From Cryoendolithus antarcticus (lineage: Eukaryota; Ascomycota; Dothideomycetes; Cladosporiales; Cladosporiaceae), in the NCBI GenBank assembly GCA_002077065.1, contig NAJO01000025.1, forward strand, positions 124,001 through 188,000: a DNA stretch of 64,000 nucleotides, in the 5' to 3' direction. Made by a program: the position numbers and the translations under genes. The notes beneath the pieces were generated by a model. It was not told the origin of the DNA, searched no databases, and saw only the letters and a program-made list of their open reading frames with translations. Shown here piece after piece: positions 22,836 through 33,915 of this stretch; within the stretch, counting starts at the first letter, position 1; every line of letters starts with the position of its first letter.

Positions 22836-23950
22836 ATGCTGCTGTTTGCGACATGGCTTCTCATACTTCTACCATCTCGATGCGCAATCGCGCAGACAAC
22901 GGTGCTGCCATCGGCTGCCACCTACCCATCCGGAGGCTTCACGAATCCGGACACCAGATCGACCCAGATCTTCGATGTGGGAGCCACGATGAACGTAACC
23001 TGGTATACCACATACTCAAGCATCAACTTGTACCTCATATACGGGGGCAACTATGACACACCTACTCTTTGCATCAGTACGCCATGTCAGATACTCGAGC
23101 ATGTAGAGCTTCACACTGATTGCGCACAGGCGGAACATCCGACTCTTGGTGGATGTGGGAGCCCATTGACGACCACGGCCATAACGCCTTACCATTCGTG
23201 TTCCGCGTAGTTGATGCCCTTGGAACGGCCAATGAACAACAGCTAGCTGGCTTCATTACTGGCCAATTCTGGCTGCGGGAGGCCGAGGTCGTGGCAGCCG
23301 CGACAACATCAAGTCTTGAAACGCCAACCCCCGGTACGATAACTGTGACTCAGAGTCAGTCCATCATCGTTACAAGCATTTCGAACGTGCCGACGAGCAC
23401 GTCAACCACGCAAATCACTACCTCACCCACGTCGTCTACCACATCGACAAAGACTACCGAAGCGCTAAGCACATCTAGCATGGCTTTCCCCGCCGCGACT
23501 GCCAGCCAAGCTTCTGATACTCCAGTATCCACCGTAGCAGCTACATTCACCTCTGTTACTAGCTCCAGCAGCACCAGTAGCACCAGCACCTCCACACCAC
23601 CGCTCGTACCTGCTCCCAAGCCTACCCTCGCAATCGGTCTGGGTGCCGGTGTGGGCATTGCGCTCCTTGCAGTTGGCGCTCTTGCATGCTTCTTCGTTCG
23701 GCGCCGGCGAGCTCCGCCCCAGCATGCAGCTGCCCCGCAGTACATGCCCGAGCTCGCCAACGATGAGAAGCCGTCTGGATACGCTACACCGTCCTGTATA
23801 GCGGAGCTGCACAATCGCCGGTCAGGAAACACTTTGACGAAGAGTCCATTGGAGGCCGCTTCAATGACAAGTCCAAGGGAGCTGTATGGCGACTCGCCTT
23901 CGGCGTATTCGCGAGGCGCTTCGCCAGTGTATGGCGCGGGGACTCGGTAG
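22836..23950 (+). CDS. Ser/Thr-rich single-pass membrane protein, Wsc/Mid2-sensor-like architecture
   Basis: Two exons, 22836-23076 and 23130-23950, give 353 residues; the 53-base intron starts GTACGC and ends CACAG, joining CIS to GTSDSWWMW in phase. The order is: signal peptide (MLLFATWLLILLPSRCAIAQ), a 130-residue ectodomain with NVTWYTTY and FRVVDALGTANEQQLAGFITGQFWL, a long Ser/Thr-rich stalk from about 160 to 260 likely to be O-mannosylated, one transmembrane helix (LAIGLGAGVGIALLAVGALACFFV) followed by RRRR as stop-transfer, and a cytosolic tail. This layout matches fungal wall sensors, but no WSC domain Cys pattern is present, so the sensor role is an analogy only. Confidence 0.75.
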
Positions 23951-24239
23951 AGCATCTAAGCAAAAGTTCTGCCAGCGTTTATCATAGTACAGAGCGGGAT
24001 TAGCGAGGTGTTATTACGACAGGTAGATCTTCTAGCATAGTGTACAATCATCACGGAACCGACCATGATTCCTACCTTATTGCGTATCGCTGCGTCGTGC
24101 TGGCGATGTTCTGCGTGCATCGTGACACGCTGAGTCGTTACGACTCGAAACTCGGTACTCCTCTCGTGGAACGCAGTGTACCCGATGTGCAGGACTGAAA
24201 CATTAGGTCTTCATCAGCATTCATGCAGATATCCTGCTG

Positions 24240-25343
24240 TTACTTCTTCACTAGCGTAATGATATCTTCATCAGCCAACTCATGCGTCAACCCCACCCTC
24301 TGCGGCTGATGCTTCACACTCTTCCCATACACAATCGCAATCCGAAAATCATCCACAATAGTCTTATGAATCGCATTACAAAAGTCCTCCACCGTGCACG
24401 CATTACTCCTTAACACCACAGGGGCCGTGTAATCCGGCATCTTGCCCTTGGGCTTCGTGTACACTCGTCGTAGATTGAGCTTCTCCCACATTTGCTCGAG
24501 CAGCTCGTCGATGTTCCAGCCGTGTTCACTCGAGATGGGACAAGCGTTGGGAATGCGGTACAAGAGGTCGAGTTCCTCGATGGAGATGGCGTCGATTTTG
24601 TTAATGGCGTAGATGACGGGAATGTAGGAGCGGGATTTCGCTTCGATCACGTCGATCAGGTCATCGACCGTGGCGTCGCAGCGGATGGCGACGTCGCAGT
24701 TGGACATTTTGTATTCGTTGAGGACGGCTTTTATCTCGTCGTTTTCGATGTGATTCTGCGTCATAGTTGTGGTGATGGAGATACCGCCTTTCTCCTTTTT
24801 GGTGATTTTGATGTTCGGGGGTTGCTTGTTGATTCGTATGCCGAAGCCTTCGAGTTCTTGTTCGATCACGCGTTTGTCTGTGAGGGGTTTGTTCACGTCG
24901 AGGACTATGAAGATTAGATGGCAGGTCTTGGCTACTGCGATGACTTGTCGACCTCGACCCTTGCCGTCTTTTGCGCCTTGAATGATACCGGGTAGATCGA
25001 GCATTTGGATCTTTGCGCCATTGTATTGGACTTGTCCAGGTACTGTCGTCAGAGTCGTGAACTCGTACGCTGCGGCTTCCGAGTGCTGGCCTGTGAGATG
25101 TGACATGAGTGTCGACTTCCCTACTGACGGGAAGCCTATGAATCCCACTGATGCCACACCCGTTCGCGCAACATCGAATCCTGCGCCTCCACCGCCGCCA
25201 CTACTTTGAGGGGTGAGGAGTTCTCGCTTGAGCTTTGCAAGTTTTGCTTTGAGTTGACCGAGATGGAAGGATGTGGCCTTGTTCTTTTGGGTCTTGGCCA
25301 TCTCATCCTCGATACCCTTAATCTTGTCCACCGTGGTCGCCAT
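24240..25343 (-). CDS. RBG1: DRG1/Rbg1 developmentally regulated GTP-binding protein
   Basis: Translation-associated Obg-related GTPase acting with a DFRP partner (Tma46 in yeast) on ribosomes. Single exon of 367 residues, the same size as human DRG1. Motifs in order: N-terminal helical [42 protein letters not shown] coiled region, G1 GFPSVGKST at about 70-78, effector region TTLTTVPG, G3 DLPGIIQGA at about 116-124, G4 NKID near 247, a switch-like SSEHGWN, and a C-terminal TGS domain ([20 protein letters not shown] ... [23 protein letters not shown] ... [24 protein letters not shown] ending). Near universal in eukaryotes, so identification is secure. Cytoplasmic. No oddities. Confidence 0.97.
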   Translation of the reverse strand: MATTVDKIKGIEDEMAKTQKNKATSFHLGQLKAKLAKLKRELLTPQSSGGGGGAGFDVARTGVASVGFIGFPSVGKSTLMSHLTGQHSEAAAYEFTTLTTVPGQVQYNGAKIQMLDLPGIIQGAKDGKGRGRQVIAVAKTCHLIFIVLDVNKPLTDKRVIEQELEGFGIRINKQPPNIKITKKEKGGISITTTMTQNHIENDEIKAVLNEYKMSNCDVAIRCDATVDDLIDVIEAKSRSYIPVIYAINKIDAISIEELDLLYRIPNACPISSEHGWNIDELLEQMWEKLNLRRVYTKPKGKMPDYTAPVVLRSNACTVEDFCNAIHKTIVDDFRIAIVYGKSVKHQPQRVGLTHELADEDIITLVKK

Positions 25344-25733
25344 GATGGGCGAACCTCGTGGGGTCTATGATGGTTGTGAGGTGGTCGCCCACAATGTCGG
25401 CACAATTCTCTGCCTCTTGATCACAAGTGCTTGACAACTGAGTCTACGCTGGGCTTCCTATCCTGGTAAGACGTATCGTAGTGAGGATCGATCCAGGAAT
25501 ATAACGTGCTCGGAAGTCGTCTTGATGCGTGCGGTCAGAGGTAATCTTGGATAATCGGATCCCGGAATGTCGATAAGTGAATGATCAGACAGTGGGGGCT
25601 TTGAGTGCCGCCACTAGCGAGTGACTGCCGGACCCACCCAACACTTGAACCCTCCCCAAGACCATCACGGCATCTCTTCTCGCTACACCAAGCTATGCGC
25701 CGAGCCGATACGCAGCCCAACGGCGCGTCTACC

Positions 25734-26218
25734 ATGGCATCCCAATCAGCCATGGACGCCACCACCGCAGATGCCGACGGTATTCCAACCCAAACAGCTC
25801 CATCTACCAACCGCGACTAACCCATCTTGCAGTCCAACTCCGCGAAATCATAACCTCCCTCTACTTCCTCCTAACGCAAACCCACTCCTACAACCCCTCC
25901 ACCACCCCCGCAGCAATGTCTTCCGAGCTGCGCACCCTGCTCCAAGCCCTCGTCTCCCTATCGCAGACTTCCCGCCGCTTGCCAACGAAGATCCCGCTTG
26001 ATCTCGTTGAGTACGTAGAGAAGAAGCGGAACCCAGATGTTTACAAGCGCGAGCTTGTGGAGACAGTGATGAAGGGAAATCAGATGCAGAAGGGGCGGAG
26101 TCAAGCGTTTGGGGAGTTGAGGGATGTGCTGGGACGGGAGATGATGGGTGGGATTCCGGAGATGAGGGAGGAGGTCAGGGGTGTGCTTGAGGCGTGTGGA
26201 AGCAAGGTGGAGGTATGA
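25734..26218 (+). CDS. MED10: Mediator complex subunit 10
   Basis: Middle-module subunit of Mediator (yeast Nut2), bridging regulators and RNA polymerase II in the nucleus. Two exons, 25734-25779 and 25833-26218, give 143 residues; the 53-base intron ends with a CTAAC branch-like site and TGCAG and joins ATTADAD to VQLREIITSLYFLLTQTHSYN. The core TKIPLDLVEYVEKKRNPDVYKRELVE is the hallmark of Med10. An in-frame ATG at 25695 could add 13 residues; I chose 25734 (MASQSAMD) as the simpler start. Length fits the family. Confidence 0.9.
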
Positions 26219-26314
26219 GAAGGGACGTTGCAATGATGATGATCAACGCGCTATGAATCGACGAGACACACGACTCTCGCTCCAAAGGAGTGACTATTGG
26301 GCCCTACGGGCAGC

Positions 26315-27053
26315 CTAGACCTTCACCTCCCTGGCCTTCCCGGTGAAGACATCGTACTCGAACGCCAACACCTCCAGATCCTTCGGCAAGAAGGGATCCG
26401 CACGGATGAGCGCCACGTCCTCCTTCAGGCTCTTCTCGAGGCTACGCGAGAAATGTCAGTGCTTAGACACCAGCCCAGGACCACTCCAGCGAAAGACATA
26501 CTCCTTAATCTCGCCAATGAACATCTCGTCAATCTCCTGATCATGCCCCGGGTGGCGCTCCTTGAGCTTGCCCTTCACGAAATCATCCGAGAAGTTGATC
26601 ATACCGCAATCGGTGTGATGCACAATCACGACTGCACCGACGGTGTTACGACCATAAGACATGATCGTGCTTATAACTCGGATCGAGCGGAGCACATCTT
26701 CGGTGACGCGGCCACCGGCATTACGCATGATGCCTGGGCCCATGTCTGCGGGCAAGTCCCAGAAGTGGTGGGGCTCGCAGCGAGGGTCCAGGCAGGTGAG
26801 GACTAGGACGGCTTTCTGGTCTGGAAAATCTTTGAAGCTAGGGGATGGAGAGTGCGCTGAGGCGTAGGCGCTGGTGAGGTTGATCAGATGTGAGGAACAG
26901 AGGGGAGCAAGTGAGCAGGACTGACTCGTTGGCCTTGTCCATTTTGCGGACTGATTCGGCGGACATTGCGAGGACTGTGGAGATATTGTGATGGGAGAAT
27001 CTGGTGGTGTGCTGTTGGGAATCGAAGTGATGCTGTGGGTTGCTCTTCGACAT
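26315..27053 (-). CDS. Beta-type carbonic anhydrase
   Basis: Zinc enzyme interconverting CO2 and bicarbonate, or a close beta-CA-like relative. Three exons, 27053-26926, 26870-26502 and 26441-26315, give 207 residues with phases closing. Zinc and active-site motifs are present: VLTCLDPRCEP (Cys-x-Asp-x-Arg) and IVHHTDCGM (His-x-x-Cys), with intervening GIMRNAGGRVTEDVLRSI and GAVVIVHH typical of the small fungal beta class. The protein is short and lacks an evident mitochondrial presequence, so a cytosolic location is inferred. An alternative in-frame ATG lies five codons upstream at 27068. Expression in fungi of this type is often CO2-dependent; nothing in the sequence here shows that. Confidence 0.88.
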
Positions 27054-27604
27054 ACATCTTGCTACCATACTTATATTATTCCACGGTCAGTACCACTCTA
27101 CGATATTGCCACTGACAAACTTCAGCTACTGCTTCCTCAGCAAGAGTAGTCAGCGACACGCTGTCAGTATGTAGACCTCGCATTCCGAGGTTCATTGCGC
27201 GGTGGCTTCAAGCTAGCTGCTGTACGCTACGGGCGTCCAATGATTCTAGCCAGCAGCATGTACCTCATCTGAGAGATCAGTAATCACGTCCTCTGCACGG
27301 GTGCTTATGTCAACTCAAGCCTCAGTCGCGCCTCGCGATTTGCTGGTGGACTAGCTGTCGGCCGGTGGCAGTGCAGCGACACCTACAGTAGCTTGGTATA
27401 TCTCGTAAGCATTGGAGGCATCAATCGAGCTCAAAGATCGTGTTCTTCGTGCGAGAGACATGAACTCGGTTCCTGAGTGAAGTCGCTCAGCGCACAGACC
27501 AGCAGATCGACGTCATATCACCGAGACAACGCGCGATTCAGCGTGCCCATCACAGCCTTCATCGCGTGCGCACACCCTGGTCCTGCCATCCACCACCCCC
27601 AGCA
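27054..27604. other. Divergent intergenic region
   Basis: Promoter region shared by the carbonic anhydrase (minus) and the polytopic membrane protein (plus). No named motif recognised. Confidence 0.5.
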
Positions 27605-28746
27605 ATGGCCTCCCACGTTCCTTTCCTCGCCGTCCGCCCCGACGCGCAGTTCTCCACTAAAGCACGCGACTTCGCCTCCACCAACGGCGCCCTTACAACC
27701 GACACCGACGCGCCAGAAAGCGCGATCATGCCCACAATACATGCGCCGAAGCTGCCCGCGCCCGTCGCGTTCACTTTGACGCTGCTGCTAAGTCTAACAA
27801 TCAGCGTATTCTTATACAGCTTGATCGCGGACACAGCGGGGTACGAGCTAGCAAGCGTGAGCAGAGACTTGACGGCGCAATGGCAGGTCGGGATTATATT
27901 TGGGTGGAAGGTGGCGAGCCTCGCGGCGGCGTGGGCGAGTGGATATGACTGTAAGCCTCACATACATCGCTCAATCGCAGCGCGATAATACATACTAACA
28001 ACACCCAAGGGCAGGACCTCACAGCCCTCACCCTCCTTAGCAACACGCCCTACTACCACCTCCTCCACACCTTCTACCTGCTCTCGCCCACCGCCGTCCT
28101 CTCTGCGCTAAGCATAGACCTCCTCTCCATCGCCCTCCCCTTCTTCCTCTTCCGGCGTTCAGCGTCCTCCACCACCGCCGCGGAGTTCAAACCCTCATCC
28201 CGCGCGGTAGTCCACGACCCCTCAGTCCTCCTCCTCGTAACGCTCTTCGGCTCCGCGATCTACGCCACCACTTTGTTCGCGAGCTTCAACACCTGGCTGC
28301 CGGTCTACATGATCCAGTACTTTGATAAGATTCTCTCGCTCGGCCGCGTGAGGGAGTCGAATCTCTTCTTGCTGTCCGCTCTGGCCCTGCCATTGGGAGC
28401 CGCAAGCACGCAGTTTGTCTTCGTCCCCGCAGTCCTCGCCTCGAACCGCTTGCTTAAAGCTCTGGATCCCATCACCGCGCCGGTGAAGTTCGATCCGAAG
28501 ACTGCGACACTGGCGCAGACTGTGGCGTGGAATTTGGGGCTTGGGCCGGAGGGTTTCAGCGCGAGGACGAGGGTGCTGATTAAGCGGACGGGGGTGCTGG
28601 TGCTGGCTAGCTCGGTGAATACGACGCTTAGGGTGTTGGGGACTGTGGAGGGGACTGAGGCTGCTGGGGTGCTGGGGTGGGCCAGTGTTTGGGCTCTTGC
28701 GGCGGGGGCGACGGGGGTGTTGTATGGGTGGGTTGCCGAGGAATAG
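27605..28746 (+). CDS. Polytopic fungal membrane protein of unknown function
   Basis: Two exons, 27605-27950 and 28010-28746, give 360 residues; the 59-base intron has GTAAGC, a CTAAC branch-like site and CCAAG, and joins WASGYD to WQDLTALTLL. About six hydrophobic helices are visible: PVAFTLTLLLSLTISVFLYS, AVLSALSIDLLSIALPFFLF, VLLLVTLFGSAIYATTLFA, FLLSALALPLGAASTQFVFV, VLVLASSVNTTLRVL and VWALAAGATGVLYGWV. The N-terminal 60 residues are hydrophilic. I do not recognise a family or any catalytic motif. It looks like a conserved fungal membrane protein rather than a spurious frame because hydrophobicity continues across the splice. Confidence 0.7.
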
Positions 28747-28986
28747 GCGAGGGTGGAGATTTAAAGCGAGGTAGGAGGTCAGGGCATCGATGGTGCGAAG
28801 GACAGAACAGGATTGCAGCAGGGAGGCAATGTTCAATGGCGTGAAATCGGACGGTGCGCAAAGTCCGTTACGTTGGTTGGATCGTGATATACCCAGACAA
28901 GCAGATAGTAAGATGTACGAATAGTCTCATCATGCGATCTTACACTACAATACGACTATAACGCAGCCACTGTTGGAACATTCAGA

Positions 28987-30627
28987 TCAGCCCTTTTTCC
29001 TGACCCGATTACCCTTGACATCCCTCCCCTCCTCAATGCCCAACATCGCCTCTCTCTTCTTCTCACCAACGACCCCGACCGCATCACGGACGACTCGCCC
29101 TTCGATACTGACGCCTTCTTCCTCGAAGGCTTGCATCTCCCTACCAACCCTCTCCTCAATAGCCTTCACAACATCAACATCCCTCTGCCCCACCAGATTC
29201 ACCACTAACCCGCCTCTCCCCGCTCTGGCAGTCCGGCCGCAACGGTGGATGTAATCGTCCGGGTTCCGAGGTAAGTCGTAATTGATCACCAGCTGCACGG
29301 CAGGGATGTCTAGACCACGCGATGCGAGGTCCGTGGAGACCAGTATCCTCGCGGCGCCGGCACGAAACCGGGAGAGGTTCGCGGTGCGTTCTGGCTGTGG
29401 GAGACCGGAGTGTAGGGCTGTGACTCTATGACCCAGCAGCCGCAGCAGGCGCTCAAGAAGGTTTGCTGTGGAGGTGCGGTTGGCGAAGATTATGGTCTGC
29501 TTTGGGAGGTTCAGCGGCGTGAGGAGCAGGATGTGCAGGTACTTTTCGCGGTGCAGGGTGTTTACTAGTTGGTAGGTTTGCTTCAGGGTTGGAGGTAGGG
29601 TTAGGGCGGAGGTGTTGAGATTTACGGTGAAGATTGGGGGTTTGGAGGCGGGGCGGGGGAGGTCTTGCAAGGCGGAGACTTCGGACGTTAGGGTTGCGGT
29701 GAAGAGGAGGGTTTGTCGCGCCGAGGGCGGAGGGAGAGCAGAGAGGCAGGTTTGTACTGCTGGCAGCATGGAGCCTTTCCCTGCTGCGAGCAGGCGGTCG
29801 GCTTCGTCTAGCACGACGTACTTGGCTCGCTTGAGGCCGAGGATCGTGTCTGCGCCGGAAGTCTCGATGTGGTCTGCCAGCCTGCCTGGCGTGGCAATGA
29901 CAATATGCGGCCGTCGAGCGAGGTCTAGAGCTTGAGCACGCATGTCTGCACCGCCAGTGATGAGGACGCATTTGATGCCCTGGCTCGAGCCGATTGCTTG
30001 GAATTGCTCGAGGAGTTGGAGTGCGAGTTCACGGGTTGGGGTTAGGACTACGGCGTAGATTCCAGAGGGATCACGGGCCCATGTCTGAAGGATGGGAACG
30101 GCGAAGGCGACAGTCTTGCCAGATCCTGTACGAGAGCCTGCTATGCAGTCTCGGCCTGCGAGGATGGGAGGAATCGAGGATTTCTGGACCATCGTTGGGG
30201 TTTTGATGGCCATGGTTGATAGGGAGGCGACAAGCCAAGGGTCGACTGATAATGTCGAGAATATGGCCGTCTCGTCTGCTGCCGTCGATGCCAGGATGCT
30301 TTCGGGGACGGAGGCATCCTCCTCGGTGACAGGGGCCTTCACGACCTTTGCTGATAATGTTTCGGCAGCTTGCTTGGGCTTGATCCGGGAGATGGTCGCC
30401 TCGGCAGTCTGGAGATGCTTGACTTTCTTCACTTCAGTTTCAAAGTCATTAGAGCGCACAGAGTCGGATGATGTTCGTCTTCGCTTTGTCGGTCGATCGT
30501 GGTCCAGTCTTAAATCCCCTACAACGCTGTGGTCACTGGACCCACTGATGGATCCCGTGAAAGACTCTCCAGACTTTATATTTTGTAACGGCACCATGGT
30601 CCTCCGAGGGCTGTACGGGAGAGACAA
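28987..30627 (-). CDS. DBP8: DEAD-box RNA helicase Dbp8
   Basis: ATP-dependent helicase of small-subunit ribosome biogenesis, acting on 35S pre-rRNA in the nucleolus. Single exon, up to 546 residues (an internal start [10 protein letters not shown] at 30597 is also plausible). Motifs in order: Q motif PTMVQ, motif I SRTGSGKT, Ia [13 protein letters not shown], Ib TPGRL, II DEAD, III TAT instead of the usual [39 protein letters not shown]. The ending [29 protein letters not shown] is the Dbp8/DDX49-specific tail and decides the paralogue. An N-terminal basic segment ([10 protein letters not shown]) could serve nuclear import. Divergent neighbour is KRI1, another ribosome-biogenesis gene, across about 215 bases. 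Confidence 0.95.
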   Translation of the reverse strand: MSLPYSPRRTMVPLQNIKSGESFTGSISGSSDHSVVGDLRLDHDRPTKRRRTSSDSVRSNDFETEVKKVKHLQTAEATISRIKPKQAAETLSAKVVKAPVTEEDASVPESILASTAADETAIFSTLSVDPWLVASLSTMAIKTPTMVQKSSIPPILAGRDCIAGSRTGSGKTVAFAVPILQTWARDPSGIYAVVLTPTRELALQLLEQFQAIGSSQGIKCVLITGGADMRAQALDLARRPHIVIATPGRLADHIETSGADTILGLKRAKYVVLDEADRLLAAGKGSMLPAVQTCLSALPPPSARQTLLFTATLTSEVSALQDLPRPASKPPIFTVNLNTSALTLPPTLKQTYQLVNTLHREKYLHILLLTPLNLPKQTIIFANRTSTANLLERLLRLLGHRVTALHSGLPQPERTANLSRFRAGAARILVSTDLASRGLDIPAVQLVINYDLPRNPDDYIHRCGRTARAGRGGLVVNLVGQRDVDVVKAIEERVGREMQAFEEEGVSIEGRVVRDAVGVVGEKKREAMLGIEEGRDVKGNRVRKKG

Positions 30628-30841
30628 TACCAGATCTGTCTGATACTACCGGTAGCTAAAGACGGAGAGGTGTACTATAGCATGAAGGGTAAAGGTATCT
30701 GGAGGTATATGTCGGGAAATTTCATCTCGTCCACGGTAGCACGAAATCTTGGCAACATGAGTGAAACTTTGTCGATTGCACTTTCCTGAGATCCTTTCCA
30801 GCCCTCGGCATAGGGAGCTCTTCCACTTCACGGCAAACAGA
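30628..30841. promoter_or_regulatory. Shared divergent promoter of DBP8 and KRI1
   Basis: Only about 215 bases separate the two start codons, and both genes work in small-subunit assembly, so one bidirectional promoter is likely. I do not see a named element with confidence. Confidence 0.6.
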
Positions 30842-32830
30842 ATGGATCGTCCTGCCAAACGCACAAAACTCCTCTCAGACAGTGAGAACAGCGACGACGA
30901 CCGAGATGTCAGCTCCTCTAAGCAGCCAACCCTCTCGGTGAATTCTTCCTACGCCGCCCGCTTCGAGCATAACAAGAAGCGCGAAGATCTGTCTAGGCTA
31001 GAGGAGAAGTATGGAAACCCTTCGGCCTCTGCGAAACCCTCCTCCAATGGTCGACAACGACTCTCCTCCCCGCACCCAAGCGACGATGATAGCTCCAGCG
31101 GCAGCTCTGAGGACAGCGATGCCGATCTAGTGACCGCGGACGTGGACGAAGAGATATCCGCTACACTTGAAGCTATCCGGAAGAAGGACCCGAGGGTCTA
31201 CGATGCGAACGTCAAATTTTTCCGGGACTTCGAGGCGGGCGAGGCTAAAGAGGAGGGGAGGAAGGAGAAGGCTATGACGTTGAAGGACTATCATCGGGCA
31301 AATCTGATGGCGGGATTCACAGGGGCTGAGGGTGAACAAGTTGCGCACAACGAGGAAGGAGTCAGGACGTATGGTGAGGAGCAGGAGGGACTAAGGAGAA
31401 GGGTCGTGGGTGAGATGCACGGGCTTGCTGAGGGTAGTCAGGACGAAGAGGAGGATGACTTCAAGCCCAAAGCGAGGGGTGTATACGATAGCTTGCCTAC
31501 GAATGGTGTGGATGGCAAGGTTGCTAAGCCAAAGAAGCGCAAGGCTGCGCGCATTACAGAGACAGATGTCGCATCTGCAGACAAAGACCCGGAGACCTTT
31601 CTATCAAACTTCATGGCCGCGCAAGCATGGCGACCGACTTCGCCTGTACGACCTCACGCCTTCGACTCGGACGACAGCGACGAGGAGCGCCGCGCAGATG
31701 GATTCGAGGAAGCGTACAATCTGCGCTTCGAGGATCCTGCGCTTGCGAATGAGCGATTGCAGACCTTTTCTCGTGATGTCGCGAAGTATTCCGTGCGAAG
31801 AGATGAGCTCACCGGGCGACAGAAGGCTCGAGAGCGGGAAAAGGAGAAGAAGGAGGCGGTGCAGAGGGAGCGGGAAGAGGAAAAGGCGAGGTTCAGGAGG
31901 CTCAAGATCGAGGAGGCTGAGGGGAAGGTGAAGAAGATCAGGGAGGCTGCTGGTCTGAGCGGCAAAGATGTCAAGATCGAGGAGTGGAAGGAGGTCATCG
32001 AGGGCGACTTTGACGACGATCAGTGGGACGCCGAGATGAAGCGACGCTTTGGCGAAGGCTACTACGCTGAGAACGAAGGCGAGGATGATGAGGAGGAGGC
32101 CGAAGATGATGAGACAAACGGCAAGAAGAAGCGAAAGACGAAGAAACCCAAATGGGATGATGATATTGACATCAAAGATCTCGTCCCTGAGTTCGATGAT
32201 ACGATGGACCGCGGGGACTTTGCCCTTACATCTGATGAGGACGACGAAGAAGGCGGCGCTCCACTCCCCGCGGCCACAGACTCCGACGACACACCTGCAG
32301 CACCCAAACCCAAGACGAAAGCTTCTCGTCAAAAAGAGAAGACACAGCAGAAGATCACGCATCGCCGCGATCTAGCAGCAATCACGGACATTGTCGATAC
32401 CTCGCTCCCTCTCGCCCACCCTACACTGTCAGTTTCCCTTGCAACAGCCAAGCACGCGCCAGTTGGATTCCGCTACCGCGCCACTTCGCCGGAAACTCTG
32501 GGTCTCAGCTCGCGAGACATCCTCTTCGCAGACGATGCCGCACTCAATCAGTTCGCAGGGTTGAAGAAGCTCGCTGCATTCAGGGATGAGGGGAAGAAGG
32601 CGAAAGAACGAGGCAAAATGAGCAGTAAGAAGCGATTGAAGAAGTGGCGGAAGGAGACTTTCCGCAAGTCAGAGGTGCCTGTTGGAGGGTTTGAGGTGGT
32701 GTTGGGAGGCGGGACTGAGGCTACGGGTGCGAATGGGGAGGAGGTGGGTGAGGGTGGGGAGAAGAAGGGAAAGAAGAGAAAGAGGAAGGCGAAGAATGGG
32801 AGTGTGGAGAAAGAAGCAATTGCTGCGTGA
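30842..32830 (+). CDS. KRI1: Ribosome biogenesis protein Kri1
   Basis: Nucleolar factor needed for 40S subunit assembly (with Krr1). Single exon, 662 residues starting MDRPAKRTKLLSDSENSDDD. Family blocks are EEISATLEAIRKKDPRVYD, FFRDFE, MTLKDYHRANLMAG, PETFLSNFMAAQAWRP, DGFEEAYNLRFEDP and the charged run around VIEGDFDDDQWDAEMKRRFGEGYY, followed by WDDDIDIKDLVPEF and a Kri1 C-terminal domain (PVGFRYRATSPETLGLSSRDILFADDAALN-like) ending in basic repeats (KKGKKRKRKAKNG) that suit nucleolar targeting. Long acidic Asp/Glu stretches are normal for it. It shares a short divergent promoter with DBP8. Confidence 0.95.
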   Translation: MDRPAKRTKLLSDSENSDDDRDVSSSKQPTLSVNSSYAARFEHNKKREDLSRLEEKYGNPSASAKPSSNGRQRLSSPHPSDDDSSSGSSEDSDADLVTADVDEEISATLEAIRKKDPRVYDANVKFFRDFEAGEAKEEGRKEKAMTLKDYHRANLMAGFTGAEGEQVAHNEEGVRTYGEEQEGLRRRVVGEMHGLAEGSQDEEEDDFKPKARGVYDSLPTNGVDGKVAKPKKRKAARITETDVASADKDPETFLSNFMAAQAWRPTSPVRPHAFDSDDSDEERRADGFEEAYNLRFEDPALANERLQTFSRDVAKYSVRRDELTGRQKAREREKEKKEAVQREREEEKARFRRLKIEEAEGKVKKIREAAGLSGKDVKIEEWKEVIEGDFDDDQWDAEMKRRFGEGYYAENEGEDDEEEAEDDETNGKKKRKTKKPKWDDDIDIKDLVPEFDDTMDRGDFALTSDEDDEEGGAPLPAATDSDDTPAAPKPKTKASRQKEKTQQKITHRRDLAAITDIVDTSLPLAHPTLSVSLATAKHAPVGFRYRATSPETLGLSSRDILFADDAALNQFAGLKKLAAFRDEGKKAKERGKMSSKKRLKKWRKETFRKSEVPVGGFEVVLGGGTEATGANGEEVGEGGEKKGKKRKRKAKNGSVEKEAIAA

Positions 32831-33309
32831 GTGTGGGCGCAGTGTACATAAGCCTTGATGAATACGGAGACTCCTGCCTCAGGCGGTTTTTGACAAAACA
32901 AGATCTGTCAGGACGCATATTATTCGTGCGACGATCTTGCGATGATGAGATCTTGCTATCCCTTCATCCCAAATGAAACCCAGGGCAACATCTATGAGTG
33001 GTCCTCAGACAGCGGCCATGCTTTCCACGTCCTGCAACATCAGACAGACGACACGGCCTTGCAGTGTGTGAGTGAACGCGCGTTTCGCAAGCCCTCAACG
33101 TCAGCGTCTACATCCGCGGCGGAAGGGGGGAGGGGTGCGAGGCTGGGCGAAATCCGGAGCCTGGGCGAGTCTTGGAGTTTCCACCGCGCGTCATCCTGCC
33201 AAGGTTTAGCGCTGATTGCGTTTGTGCACGAGTGGGGATATTCGGGTCAACTTCGGATGGCGTTTTCGCAATGTACTCAAGCGGCACGAATGGCATGGGC
33301 GGATGAATA
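32831..33309. other. Intergenic region
   Basis: 3' flank of KRI1. One GCCAAG hexamer lies at 33198-33203. No gene supported. Confidence 0.5.
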
Positions 33310-33492
33310 TCAGAGCTGAAGCCTTCGCGATCGTCGCGCTTCCTCACGGCTAGGTAAGGGGTTACGTTGCGCTGTAGAGAAGGAGCTACTCTCGTCATCC
33401 GGGAAGGCGCGACCGACGCCAAGGTGCCAAGCGACGCCAAGCCCAACCAGAACCGCAGCGAGGCGCAGATCTGACCAGTCCTGTGTCGCCAT
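33310..33492 (-). CDS. Possible 60-residue single-pass membrane peptide
   Basis: A complete short frame begins MATQDWSDLRLAAVLVGLGV, with one hydrophobic helix (LAAVLVGLGVAWHLGVG) and a polar Ser-rich, then Arg-rich, C-terminus. It would be transcribed divergently from pacC. A longer overlapping minus frame (33108-33608) contains no such pattern. Nothing beyond composition supports it, so this is tentative. Confidence 0.25.
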   Translation of the reverse strand: MATQDWSDLRLAAVLVGLGVAWHLGVGRAFPDDESSSFSTAQRNPLPSREEARRSRRLQL

Positions 33493-33583
33493 CGAGGGCC
33501 GGGTGTCTTACTGTGGTTTAGACCCGCGTGATGATCTTGGCAGAGAGTTGTGTCCCCGAGCTGGGCCAAGGATTCCGGCCAAG
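33418..33583. promoter_or_regulatory. Array of PacC-type GCCAAG sites upstream of pacC
   Basis: The PacC consensus GCCARG occurs as GCCAAG at 33418, 33426, 33436, 33565 and 33578 on the plus strand and as CTTGGC at 33536 on the other strand. Further copies are at 33198 and 33875 (inverse). The first three are spaced 8 and 10 bases apart. The array lies 330-500 bases before the pacC start, so alkaline-pH autoregulation by PacC is the natural reading. Confidence 0.65.
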
Positions 33584-33915
33584 CGCTCTCCGCCGCTGCC
33601 CTCGCCATCGCTCCCGGGTGTACTGCTGCTGTGCCTTCCCTCCAAATAAAACTCCGGCTGCCCCCGTGCCCAGACTTTTCTCCCTCTGCACTCGCTCCTC
33701 ACTTTACGCCTTATTGCTGTTCTGTGTGGTATACTGCATTACCTCTTACACCAACGTACTTGGAATTCCCACTGCACACTCGGATAGTTGGAGTCTGACT
33801 GTTGTGTCGCGTGAACGCGTCGAATCGCGCTTTCGTCGAAGAACAAGCCTAGTACACTCGCAGCAGCCGAAGGCCTTGGCGACCTCTCTACTTCTTGACG
33901 AGCCTCATCCCCACG

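Noticed and set aside
9930..23950. A secondary-metabolite gene cluster (SDR, SRPBCC, GMC oxidoreductase, glycosyltransferases)
   Set aside because: No backbone enzyme (PKS, NRPS, terpene synthase, DMAT) and no pathway regulator or transporter lies in the interval.
31604..32362. 252-codon minus-strand ORF rich in Leu
   Set aside because: Antisense of the Glu/Lys-rich part of KRI1, which produces Leu/Phe-rich shadows.
33108..33608. 166-codon minus-strand ORF upstream of pacC
   Set aside because: Overlaps the GCCAAG array; no domain, and splicing to the short membrane ORF did not keep frame.
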